From a virus, in IMG/VR virus record IMGVR_UViG_3300042981_000127, positions 1 to 41,344 of that record: 41,344 nucleotides of DNA; one strand, given 5' to 3'. A program made the position numbers and the translations under genes. How positions within the stretch are numbered: the stretch's first letter is position 1; every line of letters begins with the position of its first letter. Shown in pieces: positions 15,071 through 25,100 of this stretch. Below the pieces are notes generated by a model. The model ran no database searches. It was given only the letters and a program-made list of their open reading frames with translations, and was not told where the DNA came from.

Positions 15071-18000
15071 GGCCGGCCAGGCCGGAGAACTTGGTGGTGG
15101 CCGACGCGGGTGCGGCAAGGACCGACTCCCCACCGAGGCTCTGTTGCGGAACCTTCTGGCCGGCCGCGTAGGCCTGCGCCATGGTCGAAGTCATGCCCGG
15201 CGAGAACGACGGTCCGGCCACGCCGGGAAGGTCGAAAAGATTGTCGAGGCCTCGAAGAGTCTCGAACGGAATCTTTTGACCTGCCTGGCCAACCTGTTTC
15301 AAGACCTCGGCTCGAAGGCTGCCGTAGATGTCCGGGTGGACCTCCCGCAGCGCGCGGATCTGCGTGGGCGTGGCGTCTCCCGTCGCGACGTCGTAGACGA
15401 CGCTCCCCGGGTTGAATACGCCGTCCCACATGGCGGCCCACTTCATGACCGCGAGGCTGTCCGGCGGGATCCCGTCCGGGCGCGCCATGCTGATCCCGAC
15501 GCTTGGAGGCGCGTTGGCCAGTAGGTATTGCACGCCGATCTGCACGCGGGCGACCACCTTGGCATATAGGTCCTCGTGGCCTCCGTCAGCGATCGGACCG
15601 AACGTGTCGACCATGCCGCCAACGAAAGCCTGCGGATCCTCGTTGACCTGCTTCAGGTCCTCGATCTTGTTCTGGAATGCCTGGCCTATATCCTTGGCGC
15701 CTTCCTTGAACCGTTCGGCCAGCGGCGGGAGCTTCGGTGGTCGACTCTCTTTCGAAACCAGCCCGAGCGCGGCTCGCTCCTGGATCACCCGATTGTTGTC
15801 TGCAATCTCGGCCAGTGAGTCAGTCACGGGCGTTGCTGCAAACGCTTCGGTCCCACCGAAAGAGACCGCCAAAGCAACCGCGAGCGTGGGCAGGGCAAGT
15901 TTCAGCGCCTGTAATCGCCTGCGCATGTGGGCGGCCTCAGTTGTGATCTGTTCCGGAGTCATCGTGGGCTGATGCTTCCGAAGTAGCGGCTCAAAGCCAC
16001 CGGCCTCCGTCGCACTAGCCTCTATACGAGAGATCCCATCCTGCATCAACACCCTCACCTCTTCCTGTGATAGCCGGTCGATCACTTCTCCGGGTGGGGC
16101 AATCCCTCGGGACATTCCCACCCACGCTTCCTCTTTTTCGCTCGTTACCGACGCCTTCAGTCTCTCCCGAAGGTGCGGGCCAGGCAGCCGGCGCAGTTCC
16201 TTCTGCAGGGAGCCCTCTTGGCCCTGCGCCCTAAACCACCCGGCCATCTCGGCGTTGATTCCCGCCTCGCCGCCGTCGATCATTAAGGTTCGGCCCGTGG
16301 GTAGGTGCACCATGGTGTTTCCCGCGTTGCGACCGCTATCCCAGTTGCCCAGCACGATATCTGCTGGGATGCTGCGTGCGTAGTCTACCTGCACATCTTT
16401 GGGTAGTTTGCTCCAGTCGGGAATGCGGTCTAGGTCCACCCAATCAGGGCCCATATCCAACGACACCGACGCAATCTGCCCCCCTCCCAGCGGCATGGCT
16501 CGAATATTCAACGCATCGCGCCCTAAAGCCCGATACATGGCCTGATTCCCCGCCTCGATCGCCGCCTGCGCGGGTTTGTCACTCACTTTCACCCAATACG
16601 TCTGGCCGTCCGAACCCCGGAACTTCCCTCCCGGGGTGTTCCCCAGCTGCGGGCCGATGCGCTCAAACAGGGGGTTTACAGGCTCGTCTGGACCTGGTAT
16701 CCTTCCCGCATGGCGACGAAACACGGAGATGGGCTCGGGCTGCCCAGGGACCCACCCCTTGGCGCTTTCTTTTACTTTTGCTGCGGGCGCGACTGTTCCG
16801 GCTGCGTCTGCGGACGCGAGCGGCTGATCTACTACCGGTGTTGTCGGTCCACCTACTGCACGTGTGGTGACCGGTTCGAGGCCACTTGCAACATCGCCGG
16901 GTTTATGCATGAAGCTCGCCTGCGCGCGAGCCTGGCTGCTGGGGGCGCCGGAGACGGGCGGGAGTCCGGACTTGGGGGGGATATCGGGGGTGCGCCCACC
17001 GCGCCCGAGGCCCTGCCGGCGAGCTCGAATGATGGCGCCGGCGCCCTCCCGCGTATACTCCGGTAGCGGGGGCGCAACGGGCGGCTCGAACAGCGGCCGG
17101 CCCGTCGCCTTCTCCACCAGCCGGCGGCCGCCCTTCAACGGGCCGCCCACGCCGGGGATTTCTTCGGCCGCCTCAAACAGGATCTCCGCCGTGCCGCGCG
17201 CGCTGTCCTTGGCCGCCTCTTTCGCGATCACGGCGCTCCCGCGCTTCTCCGCCTCCCGCAGCGTGATCAGCTCGTCCCGCAGCGTGCGCATATCGGCGAG
17301 CCCTTGCTGTAGCCGCATGATCGGAGTGGTGCCGACGCTCTGAGCCCCCAGTTCAGTTTTTAGCAACGACATGGCTTCGACCTTGTCGATCCAGGAGCTC
17401 ATGGCGTTCATCGTCAGCTCGAAGTCTCGCGGCTTCATCGCTAGCGCGTGAGCCACCACGTCGCCGCGCACCTTAAACACCGGAACTTCCTGCAGCCCTC
17501 GTCTCATGCGGCCCGCCGCGCCCGGGAGCCGCTCCAGAAACTCATGTTGCCACACCGCGCCCGAGCGGATAATCCCCTCGTCGCCACTCCAGAGCGCGTT
17601 TTCGCCCGCCTGCTTTTCCGCCGCGAACTTTCCCCACGTGGTTAAGTCCTCTAGGTCTGACCGCAACGGCTCCACCACCGCGTCAATGTCGTCAACCACG
17701 CGCTCTGCGTTGATATCCCGTCTAGCGGCCGCTCCGTAGCGTGTGCGGAGCCGATCTAGTGTGCGTTTGGTGCGGTCTGATGCGATAAACAGATCGGACG
17801 GATCTTCAACCGTATAACTGCGGGTGATCTCGTCCACGTGGGCGCGTAACTGGCGAGCGGCGCCTTTTTGCCCGCCCGCCTCCAGCCGGTTCGCTAGATC
17901 ATCTACCGCTCGGATATGTTGATCTGCGAAGTCTAGCACCGCGTCCGGGTCGGCATCGTTCATCTTGCCGGCCAGATCGCTCTTTTTCAGGCTGATGTTG

Positions 18001-18800
18001 TGAACCTCGTCGAACGCCGGCGCGGTGCCCGCGGCCGCGTCCTCGATCGCGTCACCTCCGAAGCGCTCGACCTGCGCGTGGATCTCATCCCGGTTCCGGG
18101 CGTAGCTGCGGACCTCGTCTTCCGTCAGCGGCGGTCGCCTGTCTGGGCCCGAGCCCGCGGCGCCCACCGACCGGCGCGCCTCGGACGTCCGCCGCCCCTG
18201 GGCCAGCGCGTTGCCCGGGTCCTCGGCCGCATCCAGAGTGGAGCGCGGGACGCTGTCCAGGCTACCCCTGACCCGCCGCGCCGCGCCGCGCGCGAGCCGC
18301 CCCGCTGCACTCACCCCGAGGGCCAGCGGGAGGCCCATGACGACGTTCCCCAGCTCGATCCCTCGGCTCTCTTCCCGCGCGTGCTCCGCCTCGATCGCCG
18401 CGCTCTGCGCCACTTCCTCGGCCACCACCCCGCCGATCTGCGCCGCCCGCGCGCTCGCACCCAACCCGCGCATGACGAGCCCCGCAGCGCCGCCACCCAG
18501 CGCCCCGGGCGCGGCCGCGCCGGCGATCTCCGAGAGCGCGGCAAGCGTTGGACTTTGTTCCTGGAACGCCTGGATCTGTCGCTTGTCCTCGGTGGAGTCG
18601 AAGCCGGCGAGCCCGAAAGTCGCGACGTTCGCCGCCGTCTTGCCTGCGGCCGCGGCCTGGTCTGCGATTCCACCGTACCGCTGGAGCATGGCGTAGTGCT
18701 CCGCCGACACGAGCCCGAATTGATCGGTGGCCCGCTGAACTTCAGCGTCTGGAACATTGTTAAACACTTCCCCCGTCTTAGGGTCTACCATCACAGGCAT
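15063..18800 (-). CDS. Large ejection protein with kinase-like domain
   Basis: A 1,245-aa putative internal virion protein. Residues about 85-170 are Ala/Gly-rich with hydrophobic helices, and about 220-560 is mostly helical. Residues about 700-860 resemble a HipA/PI4K-like kinase: a Gly-rich start (NTPGGKFRGSDG), K738 in YWVKV, E749 in the next helix, GNWDSGRNAGN with D821 and N825/N828, and D842 in LMIDGGEAG. Residues 961-990 form a helix like a signal peptide (three Arg, a hydrophobic stretch, EAFAATP). The C-terminal region (GSVVYDVATGDATPTQIRAL) resembles a segment often seen at the end of podovirus ejection proteins. AAGGA precedes the ATG. Such proteins enter the host with the DNA, so a kinase domain could modify a host target from the first moment; that is inference. 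Confidence 0.75.
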   Translation of the reverse strand: MPVMVDPKTGEVFNNVPDAEVQRATDQFGLVSAEHYAMLQRYGGIADQAAAAGKTAANVATFGLAGFDSTEDKRQIQAFQEQSPTLAALSEIAGAAAPGALGGGAAGLVMRGLGASARAAQIGGVVAEEVAQSAAIEAEHAREESRGIELGNVVMGLPLALGVSAAGRLARGAARRVRGSLDSVPRSTLDAAEDPGNALAQGRRTSEARRSVGAAGSGPDRRPPLTEDEVRSYARNRDEIHAQVERFGGDAIEDAAAGTAPAFDEVHNISLKKSDLAGKMNDADPDAVLDFADQHIRAVDDLANRLEAGGQKGAARQLRAHVDEITRSYTVEDPSDLFIASDRTKRTLDRLRTRYGAAARRDINAERVVDDIDAVVEPLRSDLEDLTTWGKFAAEKQAGENALWSGDEGIIRSGAVWQHEFLERLPGAAGRMRRGLQEVPVFKVRGDVVAHALAMKPRDFELTMNAMSSWIDKVEAMSLLKTELGAQSVGTTPIMRLQQGLADMRTLRDELITLREAEKRGSAVIAKEAAKDSARGTAEILFEAAEEIPGVGGPLKGGRRLVEKATGRPLFEPPVAPPLPEYTREGAGAIIRARRQGLGRGGRTPDIPPKSGLPPVSGAPSSQARAQASFMHKPGDVASGLEPVTTRAVGGPTTPVVDQPLASADAAGTVAPAAKVKESAKGWVPGQPEPISVFRRHAGRIPGPDEPVNPLFERIGPQLGNTPGGKFRGSDGQTYWVKVSDKPAQAAIEAGNQAMYRALGRDALNIRAMPLGGGQIASVSLDMGPDWVDLDRIPDWSKLPKDVQVDYARSIPADIVLGNWDSGRNAGNTMVHLPTGRTLMIDGGEAGINAEMAGWFRAQGQEGSLQKELRRLPGPHLRERLKASVTSEKEEAWVGMSRGIAPPGEVIDRLSQEEVRVLMQDGISRIEASATEAGGFEPLLRKHQPTMTPEQITTEAAHMRRRLQALKLALPTLAVALAVSFGGTEAFAATPVTDSLAEIADNNRVIQERAALGLVSKESRPPKLPPLAERFKEGAKDIGQAFQNKIEDLKQVNEDPQAFVGGMVDTFGPIADGGHEDLYAKVVARVQIGVQYLLANAPPSVGISMARPDGIPPDSLAVMKWAAMWDGVFNPGSVVYDVATGDATPTQIRALREVHPDIYGSLRAEVLKQVGQAGQKIPFETLRGLDNLFDLPGVAGPSFSPGMTSTMAQAYAAGQKVPQQSLGGESVLAAPASATTKFSGLAGLA

Positions 18801-18812
18801 GTCGTTTTTTCC

Positions 18813-18840
18813 TTGACCGTTTTTCGAGACGTGTTAGGCT
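18813..18840 (+). promoter_or_regulatory. Repeated promoter motif in front of 73-aa gene
   Basis: TTGACC at 18813-18818, a 16-nt spacer and TAGGCT at 18835-18840, preceded by a T-rich stretch. It is the best copy of the motif also seen at 8399-8427. ATG 18847 lies 6 nt after the -10 box. The -35 box overlaps the complement of the ribosome-binding site of the - strand ejection gene, so the two units are packed back to back. Confidence 0.75.
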
Positions 18841-18846
18841 CTTTTC

Positions 18847-19068
18847 ATGCTGCTATTCATTGACGACGGGGATTCACTGACGGGCTATGACAATTCGCTG
18901 TTTCTTGGGCGGGTTGAGCGCAAAGAGCGGGGGATGGCCAGCGTTCGCACCGAACTGTTGCGAGAGTACAATCTCCCGACCACACGCGCCCCAGAGGATT
19001 GGCCGAACGTTCACGGAGACCTAGAAGGCCGCGTCCAACGGTTCAACGATCGAGAGCTCCGAGGCTGA
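18847..19068 (+). CDS. 73-aa protein from a probably leaderless mRNA
   Basis: Starts MLLFIDDGDSLTGYDN and continues charged and helical (RVERKERGMASVRTELL). It has no Shine-Dalgarno and its own promoter. It fills the gap between two late genes of the opposite strand: 46 bp from one start and 1 bp from the other gene's end. Acidic N-terminus, basic C-terminus, no known family. The setting is that of a moron gene expressed independently of the late operon. Confidence 0.6.
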   Translation: MLLFIDDGDSLTGYDNSLFLGRVERKERGMASVRTELLREYNLPTTRAPEDWPNVHGDLEGRVQRFNDRELRG

Positions 19069-19069
19069 C

Positions 19070-20608
19070 TCACTTTTTCCAGCCCTCCGGGACGGTTGTC
19101 TCCCTCCGTTGCTGCGTCTCGTCCGTCGACTTGAGGCGGGCACGGAGGGCGGTTTCGGCCGCGTTCAGGCGCGCGGCGAGCTGGGCCCGCGTGAGCGTGT
19201 TCAACCCGAGCTGATCGCGGAACGCTGGACGCTCTTCGGAGCCGATCACACCGCCCGACTGGAGCCGGCCGTAGGCCTCCACCGCGGCCTCGCCGGCGGC
19301 CATGATCGAGTCGTCCGAGAACGGGTTGATCCGCTCCAGCGCAGCGGGGGGAAACGCCCCGCCTCCGACGCGCCACTTCCCATCCGGGCCACGGATCAGC
19401 CCGGCCTTGCCGCCAAAGTTCGCGATCGCGTCGAACGTCCCCTGGGCCTTGGCCTGGTCTGGGGTGCGTTCCCCGCCGGCGGGGCCGGCGCCCGTGGCCT
19501 GGGTCTGAGAGAACGTCTTAACGATCTTGTTCGTCTCGGTGCGCTCCAAGCTCTGACGCTTCTCCTGTTCCCACTGTGCGATCTGCGCGTCCAGAGCGGC
19601 CGTTGTCTTGGCCACGCCCGCGCGCATCAAGTCGGACTGGTCTTTCAGGGCCAACCCTTCGAGCCGCTGTTTGGCGTAGCTGGCTTGACGTTGCCGCAGC
19701 TCCAGAGCCGCCGCGCGCAAGTCGCCCTTTTGCTCCCGGAGAAACTGCATGGTCGTGCTGTTGCGCCGGACCTGATCGTTCGCGTTGTCCTCGATCATCT
19801 TCATGATCGTGGGCAGGTATGGGTTTTGCTGCGTGAGCCCTCGGCCCTGCATCCACGCGCCAGCCATGGCCGCCACAGCCGCGGCGATCCCGAAGGCCGC
19901 GCCCCGGTCGCCCGAGAAAAGTTCGGTCCGGTCCGGGCGCCACTCCGCGCCGGCCTTCATCTTGGCGTCCACCTGGGCTGTCACGTGATCATTCAGCGCG
20001 ATCTGCGCCGCCGTCTTTTCAAGGCCTTCGGCCGCCGTCGCTAGAACCTGCTTCGAGCGTGCCGCGGCCTGGTCCGCCTCCAGCGTGGCGAATTGCGCGG
20101 CCGCATCGCGCTCCCCCTGCTTGGCCTTCACCACGGCCGAGATGTTCTCGCCCTGGCGCGCCTGTGCCTCGGCGGACAAGCCGGTGGACCCGGTCTCGGA
20201 CGTGCGGGAGCTCGTGGTGCCTTCCTTGACGTCTGCGAACCCTGGCTGGGGAGCTGGAGCCGCGCCACCTCCAGCGGCCGCGTTCTGTTCGGCAAAGCCT
20301 GGCGTGGGGGTGGGGGGCATCGGCGCGTCCAGCGCAGCCGCCATCCCCTCGGGGGACTGGAGCGGCGGAGCTCCCGTGGGAGCCTCATGGGGAGCCGCCG
20401 GCGGGGTGGGCTGGGGCGCCGTCGCCTGGAGGAACTCTCCGACCTGCGCGGCGGAGCTGGGCATGCCGTTCATGATCTCGCCCTGTGACGGCGCGGCTGC
20501 GGGCGGAGCGAGCGTCCCCCATGGATCCGGCCACACCGTTCCCGTATCGTCGATGAACTCTCCACCGCCGGCCCCGTACAGGTCCGGCTTTGCAACCCAT
20601 TGCGCCAT
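19070..20608 (-). CDS. Internal virion (ejection) protein candidate
   Basis: A 512-aa protein. The first 130 residues are Pro/Ala-rich and low in order, and one hydrophobic segment (AAFGIAAAVAAMAGAWM) lies in the middle, followed by long Gln/Arg/Glu-rich helices. This pattern, with its place beside two other large helical proteins after the nozzle candidate, matches podovirus ejection proteins that form the trans-envelope conduit. No enzymatic motif is seen. The call rests on context and composition. Confidence 0.55.
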   Translation of the reverse strand: MAQWVAKPDLYGAGGGEFIDDTGTVWPDPWGTLAPPAAAPSQGEIMNGMPSSAAQVGEFLQATAPQPTPPAAPHEAPTGAPPLQSPEGMAAALDAPMPPTPTPGFAEQNAAAGGGAAPAPQPGFADVKEGTTSSRTSETGSTGLSAEAQARQGENISAVVKAKQGERDAAAQFATLEADQAAARSKQVLATAAEGLEKTAAQIALNDHVTAQVDAKMKAGAEWRPDRTELFSGDRGAAFGIAAAVAAMAGAWMQGRGLTQQNPYLPTIMKMIEDNANDQVRRNSTTMQFLREQKGDLRAAALELRQRQASYAKQRLEGLALKDQSDLMRAGVAKTTAALDAQIAQWEQEKRQSLERTETNKIVKTFSQTQATGAGPAGGERTPDQAKAQGTFDAIANFGGKAGLIRGPDGKWRVGGGAFPPAALERINPFSDDSIMAAGEAAVEAYGRLQSGGVIGSEERPAFRDQLGLNTLTRAQLAARLNAAETALRARLKSTDETQQRRETTVPEGWKK

Positions 20609-20617
20609 GTTCGATCC

Positions 20618-22075
20618 TTAGCTGGCCGCTTGCTGAGCCGCGGCCGTGCCGCCCGCCGCCGCAGCGGCTCCCGGAGGCCCAGCGAACGCTCCAGCGGCCA
20701 CCGTCGCGCCAGCGCCCACAAGCGGAATGATGTAATCCCACGCGCTCTTTTTCGAAGCGTTCGCCGCAACCTTGATCTGTGCCGCGGCAGCTTGATCGAT
20801 CCCGTAGACCTTGACCCATCGGTCAAACTCGGCCTCTTGCTGTTGGACCGAAAGCTGGCCCCAGTTGAAGTTCATGGCCGCCGCGTCCCGCGCTAGCTGG
20901 CCGATCAGCTCTTGGTTTCGCTGGTCCAGCTCCAGCTGGGTCCCGGTTAGCTGGGCCACGTTGTTTAACAGATTGGAGGCCGCCTGCTGGTTGGCCTGCG
21001 CCACCTGAATGTCCTGACCGCGCGCGCCAAGCGCCCCCTGTGCGAACCCGGACGCTGCGGCGCTGGCCGCGTTGATTCGCTGGGTCTCGTTCGTCTGCCG
21101 GTTCGTCTCGGTCGCCTGGATCTGGTTGACGATGTTTCCGGCCGCCTGCTGGCGCGCCAAGGTCTCGGCCGTGGCCGCCTGGGTCGCCTGGGCCTGGAGC
21201 TCGGGCGCGGCCATTTGAGCGTTGCGGAAGGCTCCCGCAACGGCGCCCGGGCCCCCCGCGGCGGAACGAGCCAGCGCCAGCTGAGAACGGAGCGTCTGCG
21301 AGCCGATCCGCGCCGCGGTGTTCGGCCCGTTGAGCATCTGATCGAGCAGAGCGCGCGCCTCGGCCACGCTCTGGTCCAGGCGCGTCTGATCGACAGGCTG
21401 GAGCGCGGCATCCACGGCTTGGCGGGAGAGCCCCAGGGCTGCGTCAACGGTGCCCTGCTGGCGGTTCGCTATTCCTCGGTCGATCTGCGGTGCGGGGCCG
21501 AGGGCTGCTTTCGCCTGCTCTGCGCCCTGTTCGACTTTCGACGGGTTGACAACCCGCTGGGTTGGCCCCAGATCGATGTTCGTGAGAATCTCGGGAGTCG
21601 GGCGGTTGGACGTGACGGTCATGCGGGGCCGCGTGGACAGCGCTCCAGTAAGCGCCGTGTCGAAGCCGCCCTGGCCCACGCCCGCCGTGGCCGCCGCACG
21701 TAGATTCGCCGCTGGATCGATCGTGACGACCTGTCGCCCTGAATCAAATTGTCCGGTGGGCGTCGGCACTCGGAAGCTCTCCCCGGCGGCCTGACGGCGC
21801 TGGATGTCCGCTTGAAGGTCTGTGGATCCGGCGTTTGTCGCGTTCGTGATCCCGCCGGCCGTCGCGGCCGTCCCGCCCTTCTGGCTGGCGATGCTCCCGG
21901 CGTGCCACGCGGAATAGGCCGCTTGGTCGACGATCCGGAAGCCTCCGGGCGAATTCGGGTCGGCCACTGTCCCGGGAGGGAGCTGGGGGGCGGATGGCGC
22001 CGGCGCTGGCCGGGTGTTCCCGCGGGCGCGCGTGCTGGCGCCGGTGTTTACGGTTTGGGTCTGTCGGCCTGCCAT
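20618..22075 (-). CDS. Internal virion (ejection) protein candidate
   Basis: A 485-aa Ala/Gln-rich, mostly helical protein with a disordered Pro-rich N-terminus and a hydrophobic C-terminal segment (IIPLVGAGATVAAGAFAG) that could insert into a membrane. It is encoded just downstream of the tail nozzle candidate and upstream of the other two ejection proteins, the order of internal core proteins in T7-like phages. The function is inferred from layout only. Confidence 0.55.
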   Translation of the reverse strand: MAGRQTQTVNTGASTRARGNTRPAPAPSAPQLPPGTVADPNSPGGFRIVDQAAYSAWHAGSIASQKGGTAATAGGITNATNAGSTDLQADIQRRQAAGESFRVPTPTGQFDSGRQVVTIDPAANLRAAATAGVGQGGFDTALTGALSTRPRMTVTSNRPTPEILTNIDLGPTQRVVNPSKVEQGAEQAKAALGPAPQIDRGIANRQQGTVDAALGLSRQAVDAALQPVDQTRLDQSVAEARALLDQMLNGPNTAARIGSQTLRSQLALARSAAGGPGAVAGAFRNAQMAAPELQAQATQAATAETLARQQAAGNIVNQIQATETNRQTNETQRINAASAAASGFAQGALGARGQDIQVAQANQQAASNLLNNVAQLTGTQLELDQRNQELIGQLARDAAAMNFNWGQLSVQQQEAEFDRWVKVYGIDQAAAAQIKVAANASKKSAWDYIIPLVGAGATVAAGAFAGPPGAAAAAGGTAAAQQAAS

Positions 22076-22135
22076 TACACAAGTCCAAGGAATTCCAGCA
22101 CGGTTTTCGTGGGCATATTGTCAAGATAACACATC

Positions 22136-25100
22136 TTACCTCTGGTTGCGAGCCGGTTGGCGGGTGATGAACTCGTTTGCCTCCACCTCAAGACTTAACA
22201 TATGCAAGCGGCTCCCGCCAGTGTTGGATCCATTCGTGAGGTCGAAGCGCAGGGCGAACCGATCGACCTCGCGCCGGCGCGGGCAAAACACGGACGTGAT
22301 TGGGTCTCCCGAGACGACAGCCGACCCGCTGACCGGATTGACCTTGTTGGCCGCCGTCAGCGCGTCTGTCCCCATGCTCGTCCACGTCTTGCCGTCGTCG
22401 TAGCTGATGAACGCCTCCAGGGTCGAGTCCCCGAGATAGGTCCCCTGGAGGACGACCTTGCACACCGTCCCCTGGCCGGAGGCGGGGAACAGACGGAAGC
22501 TACCCGTTCGAAGGCTAAGCGTGGGCATGGCGCCGGCGCCCGTGCCTGGGCCGGCTTCCTCCAGGTATACGAGCCCGCCCGCGGCGTACGCGATCCTGCC
22601 GTTGTACTCCACGAGGGAGGTTGTCACGCCGATGTTATCGAAGCTCCAAGCGTCGTGGATCAGGTCGTAAACCAGGAGCCCGCCGTCCGTAGGATCGTCG
22701 TCGTCATCCACGACCGCGAAAACCGCTCGCTGGCTTTCGGTGCAGACCGCGGCCGCGCGGATGACCGGGAAGCTTGCCAGGGTGTCCTGAACGCGCTCCC
22801 CGACGAATTCCACAGCGCCCTGGGGCGTCACCCTGTATATCTTGTTCGAGGCCAGCTGGAAGAAGATCCCGGCCGCCGTGTCCACCACCGAGCGCCAGTC
22901 GATGCATCCGCCGTCGCTGTAGATCGCGCGCGGGGTGAAGAATTCGCCCGTGCCGTTGCGCTGCGGCCCGGCGCCGGGGATCTCGTACACCGCGCTGGCC
23001 GTGAAAGCCAGGTAGGTGTCCCCGAAGCCCGAAACGGCCGTCACGCGCTCGGGTAGCCGCGCTTGGTAGGCGAATTCGGTCGAAAAGTCGGCACCCTCGA
23101 TCGGCTCGCCGGGGAATGGGAGCTGGCTGAATACCACGAGGTAGGGATCCGGGAGGCCTCCTAGGATCAATCGGTCGCGCCCGGCCGCAATGAACTTGCA
23201 CGGCGGCAGCGCCACGTTAATGGTAGGCTTCTGGCTCTGGAAGTAGGCGACCGGGCGGATCTCCAGATCGGCATCCGAGGTCGTGTCCTGAATGTCGACC
23301 GGATCGCAGTAGCCGTCGGCTCCCGTCAGCTGGGCAACCTGGCCGACTCGGTAAAACACGGAGTCATTTGGCACGATCCGGTAGAGTACGCTTTGAACCA
23401 GCGAGCCGGTCCCCTGAAAGTCGATGTTGCGCACGCTGCGCGCGGAACGGATCTCCAAGGTGACGTCGTCATTCGAACCTGTCAGCGTCACGTCCGTGAC
23501 GAAACTCGGCTCCGAGCGGTGCACGCGGCCGAGTGCGTCCGTCCACTCATAGATCGCAACATACTTGTAGGCCCCCAGCTGAGTGAGGCTCCCGCTCGTG
23601 CCCTGGGTGATAGAGCTGATCTGCGGGGTGTTCAAGAAACCCGACTCGACGAACCAAACGCCGTCGTAGTACCCCACGAATCCGCCCGCGGTATAGAGCG
23701 CCCCTTGCATCTCGGCCGTTTGCTTGCGCGCCGGTGAGCCACCCTTGAAGCTGATCAGCTGTGGAGTGCCGGGCTGGGTGTTCGAGAGCCCGAGGCCCGA
23801 CTCATCCGAGACCGAGGCCACACCCCAGAAGTCCCCCGCGCCGTCCGTCGCCACGCTGGGGCGGCCGTGGTAGTTCGTGAGGATCGTTTGCGTCATGAAG
23901 TCGGCCACGTTGTAGTTGAACCGGCTCTCCAGCAAAAAGCCCAACTGGGTCCCCAGGATCGTGGTGCCGAACAGCTCCCCTGTGCCTCCGAGCGTGCCGG
24001 TGTGGATCGTGCCGAACCCGAAAGCCTCGTCGAGTGTGTTCCGTTCGACCGTGAACAGCTTCGAATACATGCGCGTTTGCTCGAACACGCCGCTGGCCGC
24101 CAGCTCGTGATCGTCTATATCCCGAAGCGAGTAAACGCTATCGCTCCCTGTGACACCAACCTGGGATTGCACCACGACTCGGTTCGTCCCGACGATTGCG
24201 ATCGCGGGTGCCCCAATCGGGTTGCTGTGAGATGTCGAGGCCCCGATCACGTTCGTTGGCCCTGCGTCGGACGTGCCGTCGTCGGCGTCAAGCGTGCGCA
24301 GAACGACGTTGTTCGTGCTGGAGTTACGCGCGGCGAACACGACCACCGCGCCGTCCGTGGCAATGGCACAGTCCCCCGAAAAAGCCGTGTCCGTGTTCGC
24401 CCACACGGCGGACCCGCTGGTGGAGTAGCGCCGAACCTGGGTGGCGCCCGAGATGGGGAACGCGATCAGATAGTCGGTCGAGCCTGGGATCGAGCATGCG
24501 TCCCACCCCGTCGTTCCCGTCACGGCACCCCCACCGAGCCCGGCCAGGTCGGTCAAGGTCGTCCAGTCGGAAACGCCGGTCGTGTCGAACGTCGCGGCCT
24601 GAATGTCGTCCGCCGTGTTGCGTGCTAGAAGCACGAAGCTATCGCCCGCGGCCACCACCCGCAGTGATCGGACGGATGCGAACTGGGTCGTCCGGACCAC
24701 CACGCCGTTCCGAAGCACGAACGCGCGGCCCAGGGTGTTGCCCACGTCGCACATGCACACGCACACATAGCCGTTAGTGTACGCCACGTCGTGAGAATCG
24801 GCATAGAAGCCGGCCGGCGCCTGCCAAACCACCGTAACATCCGTCATGACGGGGAGGGCGGGGTAGTTGACCGAATCGTCGAACAGACCTTTCCACGTGG
24901 CCGGCTCGCTCTCGCCTAGGTAAGTGTAGACATCTTTGGGGTAGCTCGGGGTGAAGCTTACCGAGGACGGCGCACCAAAGCAGATCAGCCGATCGTCATA
25001 GGTCGTCAGGTCGAAAGCGTGCATGTCACCGCCGCCCGAGATGTACACGTCATTGTCCAACGCAACGTACTGTGGTCGGACCTCCACGCGGCCGTCACGA

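Noticed and set aside
13193-15524. Long + strand open frames of 579 and 547 aa opposite the portal and ejection genes.
   Set aside because: Their translations are low-complexity Arg/His/Ser/Gly-rich shadows of the - strand genes, a common effect of GC-rich codon bias.
22075-22116. A 13-aa - strand frame between the nozzle and ejection genes.
   Set aside because: Only a TAATG overlap supports it; no ribosome-binding site and too short to judge.
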